From assembly GCA_022616215.1 (NCBI GenBank), contig JAKEFE010000024.1, forward strand, positions 1 through 16,486: 16,486 nt of DNA, written 5' to 3'. The stretch is from Candidatus Parcubacteria bacterium (GTDB taxonomy: Bacteria > Patescibacteriota > Minisyncoccia > Phycocordibacterales > Phycocordibacteraceae). Under the pieces are notes generated by a model. The model had not been told where the DNA came from. It saw only the letters and a list, made by a program, of their open reading frames with translations, and ran no database searches. The translations under genes were made by a program, and so were the position numbers. This document shows, in pieces, positions 12,423 through 16,486 of this stretch (position 1 is its first letter; every line of letters begins with the position of its first letter).

Positions 12423-13451
12423 ATGGCTACCGAAACAAAAACGTCGACACACGCATACCTAGTTCCTGTTGCGATGGTTCTTATCGTGCCGGCCATTGTC
12501 GGTGCTGTTGCCGCAATCGCCCTTGGTTTCGCGTCTCCGAATATCGCGCATGCCGACGGTATCGAATTCTACCCCGAAGACGACTGCTACTACTTTGGCA
12601 ACTGTGGCGGCGACCCGATTGACTTCTATCCGGAAGAAGACCCGTACTACCCACCGGTAGATGACTGTTACTATTTCGGCGATTGCGGTGGAGACCCGAT
12701 TGATTTCTATCCGGAAGAAGACCCGTACTACTCTCCGGTAGATGATTGTTATTACTTTGGCGACTGTTACGAACCGGAGCCGTTCTACGAACCGGAACCG
12801 TACTACGAACCGTACGACCCATGTTACTACTCGTACTGCGGCAGCTACCCGGTATACGAACCCTATCCGGTCTACTACGAGCCGGAACCGTATGTCATCT
12901 ACGAGTACGAATACGTGTACGAACACGACTACGACTATCCGCCGTACGACTACTGCTCCAACATCCCCGGCATCCAGTCGAGCTACGCTGATTGCCACAC
13001 GCCCACCCACGATGAAGATATCTCCTGTGAGCTTGATGTTTCTGACAAGCGCGTTGACGAGGGAGACGAAGTTACCCTTGAGTGGGAAATAGACGGAGAT
13101 GCCGACTATGCTTCCATCAATCACGGTGTTGGCCGTGTGGACGAAGACGGCGGCGAAGAGGATGTGGAAGTGGATCGCGACACTACCTTCCGCCTTACGG
13201 TGCGAGACGATGACGGCGATGAGGATACTTGTTCGGTAACCGTTCGCGTTGACGAAGAGAATGATTTCTCTTCCGTTGACTTTGAAGGCGACCCGGTGAA
13301 TAATCCTCCGGTTGTGTATCTCTCACAGCTTCCGTACACCGGGCTTGAAGACATGACGCCTTCCATGATTGCATTCTGGGCTATGCTCGTTGCACTCCTT
13401 GGCATTGGCGGCTACTTCGTGTTTGTGAAGCGCTCTCCGATCCGCGCCTAA
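12423..13451 (+). CDS. LPYTG surface protein with Tyr/Asp/Cys-rich repeats and Ig-like domain
   Basis: A 342-residue precursor and probable sortase substrate. A signal peptide (hydrophobic 12-37) ends at a predicted site after AHA (residue 44). Two tandem 27-residue repeats containing DDCYYFGxC and DFYPEEDPYY follow (53-106), with a partial third copy and a Tyr/Pro/Glu-rich region (to about 190) full of EPYYEPY-like motifs and paired Cys. An Ig-like beta-sandwich spans about 202-278, with Cys at both ends and the pattern SCELDVSDKRVDEGDEVTLEW...TFRLTVRDDDGDEDTCSVTV, a pattern common in Parcubacteria exported proteins. The sorting signal is complete: LPYTG (303-307), a hydrophobic helix (315-333) and the KR tail. 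It would be cell-wall or surface anchored by the sortase at 9941. The highly acidic, Tyr-rich part has no recognised function. Confidence 0.9.
   Translation: MATETKTSTHAYLVPVAMVLIVPAIVGAVAAIALGFASPNIAHADGIEFYPEDDCYYFGNCGGDPIDFYPEEDPYYPPVDDCYYFGDCGGDPIDFYPEEDPYYSPVDDCYYFGDCYEPEPFYEPEPYYEPYDPCYYSYCGSYPVYEPYPVYYEPEPYVIYEYEYVYEHDYDYPPYDYCSNIPGIQSSYADCHTPTHDEDISCELDVSDKRVDEGDEVTLEWEIDGDADYASINHGVGRVDEDGGEEDVEVDRDTTFRLTVRDDDGDEDTCSVTVRVDEENDFSSVDFEGDPVNNPPVVYLSQLPYTGLEDMTPSMIAFWAMLVALLGIGGYFVFVKRSPIRA
12579..12767 (+). repeat. 81-nt in-frame tandem repeats in the LPYTG protein gene
   Basis: Copy 1 is 12579-12659, copy 2 is 12660-12740, and the first 27 nt of copy 3 are 12741-12767. The protein unit of 27 residues has two Cys and four Tyr. 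The copies differ mostly at synonymous positions (for example TGCTACTACTTT against TGTTACTATTTC), suggesting an older duplication kept by selection on the protein. Confidence 0.88.
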
Positions 13452-13463
13452 AGAACGCATACA

Positions 13464-13493
13464 AGAAAAACCCCGCTTTCGCGGGGTTTTTCT
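13464..13493 (+). terminator. Intrinsic terminator of the LPYTG protein gene
   Basis: AGAAAAACCCCGC and GCGGGGTTTTTCT form a 13-bp stem with a TTTC loop. The 3' arm ends in a T-run, and the 5' arm A-run makes it bidirectional. Confidence 0.9.
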
Positions 13494-13499
13494 TTAATT

Positions 13500-13528
13500 T
13501 TGACAAATATCTTTTATCATGCACAAAT
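13500..13528 (+). promoter_or_regulatory. Probable promoter of the small secreted protein gene
   Basis: TTGACA (13500-13505) directly follows the preceding terminator. At 17 nt the -10 would be ACAAAT (13523-13528), a poor match preceded by TGC. The -35 and position are convincing; the -10 is uncertain. Confidence 0.45.
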
Positions 13529-13559
13529 GTATACGCGGGCTTTGAAAGGACCCGCTACG

Positions 13560-13901
13560 ATGAAAAAAATAATCCTTTTGGCAGCAGCCGTCGTTCTGGC
13601 GACGGTTATACTTCTGGCATCTTCTGCGCTCGCGCAGGACGAGCTCCCGCAGTGGGGTTCGGGCGATCTTTGCGGCTTCACGGCCGCCGTTTCGTCGCGT
13701 TCGCGCGACGATGCGTTCAAGCAGCGCCTCGCCACGGAGGTGCGGCGGGCCAGGACGGCAGTATGTCTTGGTCAGCTTCCGCCTGCGTGCGACCTGCTCT
13801 GCACCGTGAATTGGAGCGACCACGACAGCAACCGGCCGCTCCGCCTCGCCGTCTCTTGGGCCGGCGAACGGTTCGTCGTTCATTCGAGACGAGCCGTCTG
13901 A
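13560..13901 (+). CDS. Small secreted protein with Cys residues, unknown
   Basis: A 113-residue precursor. ATG 13560 gives a textbook signal peptide (MKKIILLAAAVVLATVILLASSALA, cleaved before QDE), whereas the open frame upstream to 13500 would spoil it. The SD GAAAGGA lies ten nt upstream, within the loop of a small hairpin. The mature part of about 88 residues has four Cys (DLCGF, TAVCLG, PACDLLC) that could form two disulfides. The mature part looks folded rather than repetitive. No family was recognised. It is a single-gene unit between two terminators in the export island, with no LPxTG signal. Confidence 0.78.
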   Translation: MKKIILLAAAVVLATVILLASSALAQDELPQWGSGDLCGFTAAVSSRSRDDAFKQRLATEVRRARTAVCLGQLPPACDLLCTVNWSDHDSNRPLRLAVSWAGERFVVHSRRAV

Positions 13902-13917
13902 CGCTCGCCAAAGCCGG

Positions 13918-13950
13918 AACCGGCGCCCTCACGGGCGCCGGTTTCTTTTT
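13918..13950 (+). terminator. Intrinsic terminator of the small secreted protein gene
   Basis: AACCGGCGCCC (13918-13928) and GGGCGCCGGTT (13933-13943) form an 11-bp stem with a TCAC loop, followed by TCTTTTT. Confidence 0.9.
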
Positions 13951-13967
13951 GTGATTCTTTCCTTCAG

Positions 13968-13997
13968 AAAAGCAGTACCACATATGGTACTGCTTTT
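13968..13997. terminator. Symmetrical hairpin, probable bidirectional terminator
   Basis: AAAAGCAGTACCA (13968-13980) and TGGTACTGCTTTT (13985-13997) form a 13-bp stem with a CATA loop. A-run and T-run arms would give U-tracts in both directions. It lies between the secreted-protein terminator and the next gene and could stop minus-strand read-through from thrS. Confidence 0.6.
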
Positions 13998-14026
13998 GTA
14001 AGAGCGTGTTCGTAGGAGGTGCGCGT

Positions 14027-14281
14027 GTGTGCTACATTTTCCGCATGACCGCCGCTTCGCTTCTGTACTTTTTCGCGCTCGCGCTGTGGAGCGCATTCGT
14101 TGCCTATCAGCTGATGAAATTGTTCACGAAGAACACATCACCGCCTCCTCCGAGTCCTGCAGATGAAAGCGCGGCGCAAAAGCCGCCAACGCTTTCTACG
14201 CACGTAGGATTTAAATCTTTTGCTAGGGGTAGGGAACTTACTGTTGAGGATATCGTCAAGTCTCTTTCAAAAGAGAACTAG
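14027..14281 (+). CDS. Small single-pass membrane protein, unknown
   Basis: The start is ambiguous. GTG 14027 has an AGGAGGT SD (14014-14020) at an ideal six nt and gives 84 residues. ATG 14045 gives 78 residues and sits six nt after a possible TACATT -10. Both give a membrane helix (TAASLLYFFALALWSAFVAYQL) then a polar tail with a Pro-rich stretch (NTSPPPPSPADES) and an amphipathic end (RELTVEDIVKSLSKEN). The last 17 residues resemble a short conserved-looking motif, but I recognise no family. The gene converges with thrS, and their stop codons overlap (14278-14281). Confidence 0.72.
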   Translation: MCYIFRMTAASLLYFFALALWSAFVAYQLMKLFTKNTSPPPPSPADESAAQKPPTLSTHVGFKSFARGRELTVEDIVKSLSKEN

Positions 14282-16011
14282 GAGCGGTCAGCAATTTCTT
14301 TTTTAAGACGTGCAAGAAGTGCGTCAACACTCATAGGTTCAAGTTTGCCATGGTCACGGCTTTCTACAGCGACGGTGTGAGCTTTTTCTTCCGCTTCGCC
14401 GACGACGAGAAGATACGGAATCTTTTCTGATTTGCCGTTACGGATTTTCTTGCCGAGTGAATCATTGGCATCATCCAGTTCCGCGCGAATGCCCGCGTCG
14501 CGCAGCGACGCGAACACACTCTTCGCGTATGCGTTGTGCTTTTCGGAAACCGAAAGCACGCGCGCGTGCACCGGCGAAAGCCACAGCGGGAACGCGCCTC
14601 CGTAATGCTCAATAAGAATTCCTATGAATCGTTCCATTGATCCATAAATCACACGATGGATGGCGATAGGTATTTTTCGGCTGCCGTCATTATCCGTATA
14701 TTCCAAGTCAAATCGCCGTGGCTGCTGGAAATCTAGCTGGATAGTGCCCATTTGCCACTCGCGCCCCATGACATCGTTCATGAGAATGTCTACTTTTGGA
14801 CCGTAGAATGCACCATCTCCTTCAAGTACGAAATATTCTTTCCCACTTTTCTCCAGAATATCTTTTAGGGTCGCTTCTGCCTTATCCCAGGTTTCAACAT
14901 CGCCCATAAAACTCTCGGGGCGCGTACCGAGTCGGAACCGGTATTTCATGCCGAAGACTGAGTAAAACCGATCAACGATTTTGAACACCTCTTCATACTC
15001 AGAACCAATCTGCTCTTCTGTAACGAAGATGTGTGCGTCATCTTGGCGGAATTCTCTGACGCGTAGAAGACCATTCAAAGTTCCTGACCGCTCATAACGA
15101 TGCAGGTGGTCCGTGTCGCCGAGTCGAAGAGGTAGCTCCTTGTAACTCCTTGGCTTTGACCCAAACACAATCATCGCATTAGGACAATTCATCGCCTTTA
15201 CACCGTATTCTTCGTTCTCTCCCATGTTTGCTACGAACATTTCAGACCAATAGTGATCATAATGTCCGGATTTCACATATAGCTCTTTCTTGTTCAAAAG
15301 AGGGGAAACGATTTCTTGATACCCGCGTGCTCTGTGTTCGGTACGCCAGAAGTCGATAAGCTCGTTATAGAGCACAACGCCTTTGGGAAGCCAGTAGGGC
15401 ATGCCGGGGGCCGTTTCGTGGAACATAAAGAGTTCAAGCTGTGCACCAAGTTTCTTATGGTCTCGTTCACGCGCTTCTTCACGTTGCTTGAGGTATGCGT
15501 CGAGTTCTTCCTTCGTGTCGAATGCAAGACCGTAGATACGGGTGAGCATCGTATTTTTCTCGTCTCCACGCCAATACGCGCCAGCTACGCGATCAAGTTT
15601 GAATGAGTCTGGAGCAATTTCTTTTGCTGGGTTTTCTGGATGTCCTCCGCGACACAGATCCCAGTAGTCGCCTGATTTATAGAACGTCACCTTTTGTCCT
15701 TCTTTGGTGAATTCGTTTATAAGCTCGTGTTTGTAGGGATTGTTCGGGTACTCTGCTTTTGCTTCGTCGGCAGACAGTTCGTGGCAGGAAAAACTTGTCC
15801 ATGAAGGAAGAATGTCATGCATGGTTTTCTCGATGCGCTCAAAATCGTCTTCGGAGGGTTTTGTAGTGGGGAATTCAAAATCGAAATAAAATCCATTGTC
15901 TATAGCCGGTCCAATAGTGCGCTTTGCATCCGGGTAAAGTCTCAAAATCGCCACTGCAAGCAGGTGGGCAAGTGCGTGGCGTTTGTGTTCTAGCCTTTCC
16001 GAATCCTTCAT
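14278..16011 (-). CDS. thrS: Threonyl-tRNA synthetase lacking the TGS domain
   Basis: This enzyme charges tRNA-Thr. The 577-residue protein starts directly with the second additional (editing) domain: HALAH (12-16) supplies the HxxxH pair and DLCRGGH (118-124) the Cys and His that complete the site for removing Ser mischarged on tRNA-Thr. The class II core follows, with zinc ligands Cys276 (MNCPNAM), His327 (QDDAHIF) and the His of IHRVIYGSMERF; motif 2 is RVREFRQDDAH, and motif 3 is GSMERFIGILIEHYGG followed by FPLWLSPV. The anticodon-binding domain closes the protein. The usual bacterial enzyme is about 640 residues with an N-terminal TGS domain, absent here: no start upstream of ATG 16011 would restore it. 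Upstream lies a Thr-codon leader ORF and a terminator, indicating attenuation control. Confidence 0.96.
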   Translation of the reverse strand: MKDSERLEHKRHALAHLLAVAILRLYPDAKRTIGPAIDNGFYFDFEFPTTKPSEDDFERIEKTMHDILPSWTSFSCHELSADEAKAEYPNNPYKHELINEFTKEGQKVTFYKSGDYWDLCRGGHPENPAKEIAPDSFKLDRVAGAYWRGDEKNTMLTRIYGLAFDTKEELDAYLKQREEARERDHKKLGAQLELFMFHETAPGMPYWLPKGVVLYNELIDFWRTEHRARGYQEIVSPLLNKKELYVKSGHYDHYWSEMFVANMGENEEYGVKAMNCPNAMIVFGSKPRSYKELPLRLGDTDHLHRYERSGTLNGLLRVREFRQDDAHIFVTEEQIGSEYEEVFKIVDRFYSVFGMKYRFRLGTRPESFMGDVETWDKAEATLKDILEKSGKEYFVLEGDGAFYGPKVDILMNDVMGREWQMGTIQLDFQQPRRFDLEYTDNDGSRKIPIAIHRVIYGSMERFIGILIEHYGGAFPLWLSPVHARVLSVSEKHNAYAKSVFASLRDAGIRAELDDANDSLGKKIRNGKSEKIPYLLVVGEAEEKAHTVAVESRDHGKLEPMSVDALLARLKKEIADRS

Positions 16012-16020
16012 GGTGCCTTG

Positions 16021-16026
16021 ATTATA
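16021..16026 (-). promoter_or_regulatory. TATAAT box between the attenuator and thrS
   Basis: A perfect TATAAT lies nine nt upstream of the thrS ATG, downstream of the terminator U-tract. No -35 is present at 16-18 nt. It could be a second, unregulated promoter or a chance match in an AT-rich spacer. Confidence 0.35.
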
Positions 16027-16034
16027 CGTTGTTT

Positions 16035-16067
16035 TATAAAAGGGACTGCCCCGTTCGGCGGGGCAGT
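16035..16067 (-). terminator. Attenuator terminator (3:4 helix) upstream of thrS
   Basis: On the minus strand ACTGCCCCG (16067-16059), loop CCGAA, and CGGGGCAGT (16053-16045) form a 9-bp GC-rich stem followed by CCCTTTTAT. It lies between the Thr-codon leader ORF and thrS. Its 5' arm overlaps segment 3 of the predicted antiterminator, so the two structures exclude each other. It would also stop transcripts reading through from dnaE. Confidence 0.82.
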
Positions 16068-16128
16068 TTCTTTAGGAGTAAAACGACCACACCGATTCCG
16101 GGTACTAGAAGGCGGTTGTGGTGGTCGT
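16056..16128 (-). promoter_or_regulatory. Thr attenuator RNA: alternative 1:2 and 2:3 helices
   Basis: Segment 1 is the Thr codon run (16128-16113) and segment 2 is CGGTGTGGTCGTTT (16094-16081). In the 1:2 helix ACGACCAC pairs with GTGGTCGT and ACCG with CGGT, giving 12 bp with one CACA bulge. Segment 3 is AAACTGCCCCGCCG (16069-16056). In the 2:3 helix, 12 of 14 positions pair without gaps, counting two G-U pairs, across an 11-nt loop. Segment 3 is also the 5' part of the terminator. A ribosome stalled on the Thr codons would cover segment 1, leave segment 2 free to capture segment 3, and so prevent termination. Confidence 0.78.
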
Positions 16129-16140
16129 TACAAGCTGCAT
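16105..16140 (-). CDS. Thr-rich leader peptide of the thrS attenuator (MQLVTTTTTAF)
   Basis: An 11-codon ORF from ATG 16140 to TAG 16105. Codons 5-9 are ACG ACC ACC ACA ACC, five threonines in a row. It begins six nt after the -10 box of a consensus promoter, so it is predicted to be translated from a leaderless message. The stop codon ends 10 nt before segment 2 of the attenuator. It ends 93 nt before the gene for the enzyme that charges threonine. The peptide itself probably has no function; its translation rate is the sensor, as in amino-acid biosynthetic operon leaders such as thrL of E. coli. Confidence 0.8.
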   Translation of the reverse strand: MQLVTTTTTAF

Positions 16141-16146
16141 AGGGAA

Positions 16147-16174
16147 AGTATAGGCCGGAGCAAACTCCTGTCAA
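16147..16174 (-). promoter_or_regulatory. Promoter of the thrS leader
   Basis: On the minus strand TTGACA (16174-16169), a 16-nt spacer and TATACT (16152-16147), followed by TTCCCT and ATG 16140. The -35 begins three nt after the dnaE stop codon. It has the closest match to consensus on the minus strand. Confidence 0.82.
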
Positions 16175-16177
16175 CAC

Positions 16178-16486
16178 CTAGAGCGGCTTCACATTTTCCA
16201 GCGCAAGCGAGGTCTCGCCGTTTCGGTTTGAGATGGTGGCCTTTATAAGGACGCAGGAACCAAGCGTAAGAGACGCGCCGTGTTCCTTATAGAGACGGGG
16301 GAACGCCACCGCTTCAATGCTGCCGGTTTTATCTTCAAGTTTGAGAAATGCCATTTTCTCTCCGGTTTTGGTAAGGAACGTGCGAGCTTCAGTAATGAGG
16401 ACTGGCAAGATGACCGGAAGCCCGGCGGTCGGGTTTTCACGTATGGAGCAAATGGTAACGACCGCCTTGGCCGCCGTGTGTATGTG
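16178..16486 (-). CDS. dnaE: DNA polymerase III alpha subunit, C-terminal end only
   Basis: The frame is open from the window edge to TAG 16178, giving the last 102 residues of a larger protein. It is an OB-fold: VLITEARTFLTKTGEKMAFL, then KLEDKTGSIEAVAFPRLYKE, then a VLIKATISNRNGETSLALENVKPL end. The TKTGEKMAFLKLEDKTGSIEAVAFP pattern, split here across two strands, is characteristic of the nucleic-acid-binding OB domain near the C-terminus of bacterial DnaE. The replicative polymerase assignment rests on this domain alone, since the PHP and polymerase domains lie outside the window; another OB-fold protein is a minor alternative. The protein ends soon after the OB fold, so the tau-binding tail of E. 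coli DnaE seems absent. The thrS leader promoter starts right behind its stop. Confidence 0.75.
   Translation of the reverse strand, partial: HIHTAAKAVVTICSIRENPTAGLPVILPVLITEARTFLTKTGEKMAFLKLEDKTGSIEAVAFPRLYKEHGASLTLGSCVLIKATISNRNGETSLALENVKPL

Noticed and set aside
12459..13124. 221-codon minus-strand open frame opposite the LPYTG gene
   Set aside because: It is an artefact of the Tyr/Asp/Pro-rich codons (GTA/GTC/CGG on the other strand); Val/Arg-rich, without SD, and the plus-strand gene is clearly real.
16012..16177. T-box riboswitch as the thrS regulator
   Set aside because: No T-box core sequence and no specifier-loop architecture is visible in this short leader; the Thr-codon ORF and helices explain it better.

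Overview
The window looks like a chromosomal segment of a small-genome bacterium, most likely from the Candidate Phyla Radiation (Patescibacteria, Parcubacteria-like). This placement is inferred from several features together: short EF-Ts, ThrRS without a TGS domain, many small membrane proteins of no known family, a sortase with an LPxTG substrate, CARDB and Ig-like exported proteins, very short 5' leaders, and little use of Shine-Dalgarno (SD) sequences. All genes read with the standard bacterial code. No CRISPR array, phage or insertion sequence was seen.

Layout. 1-980 (+): 3' part of tsf, a small membrane protein, and tRNA-Thr(UGU). 1026-2104 (+): one unrecognised gene split by a frameshift near a T8 run. 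2134-5267 (-): a membrane-anchored thioredoxin-like protein, a membrane family 2 glycosyltransferase, and a single-chain mitochondrial-type phenylalanyl-tRNA synthetase. 5373-8585 (+): a GT4 glycosyltransferase and gyrB, the latter with heptamer repeats inserted in its TOPRIM/tail region. 8587-9163 (-): two tiny membrane-protein genes, each followed by a hairpin, and a 42-bp palindrome. 9178-14281: an envelope/export island with a CARDB protein (-), then on + a sortase, a charged single-pass membrane protein, an anchored Arg/Pro/Glu-rich protein, an LPYTG-anchored Tyr/Asp/Cys-rich repeat protein, a small secreted protein and a small membrane protein, several ending in strong intrinsic terminators. 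14278-16011 (-): thrS. 16012-16177 (-): thrS leader. 16178-16486 (-): 3' end of dnaE.

The most notable element is the thrS leader. Directly behind dnaE is a consensus promoter (TTGACA, 16-nt spacer, TATACT). Six nt after its -10 box begins an 11-codon ORF, MQLVTTTTTAF, with five consecutive threonine codons. The RNA after it can form the mutually exclusive 1:2, 2:3 and 3:4 helices of a classical transcription attenuator, and the 3:4 helix is an intrinsic terminator just upstream of thrS. This predicts that thrS is regulated by ribosome stalling on Thr codons when charged tRNA-Thr is scarce, rather than by a T-box or by the translational operator of E. coli thrS.

A second theme is promoter geometry. 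In front of the attenuator ORF, pheS, the CARDB gene and the split gene, the -10 hexamer lies exactly 6 nt upstream of the ATG, which predicts leaderless mRNAs. Other genes have 9-17 nt. By contrast, three exported-protein genes use TTGACA promoters with longer leaders, two of which carry an SD. The sortase and the LPYTG protein 1.85 kb downstream form a plausible enzyme-substrate pair for surface display.
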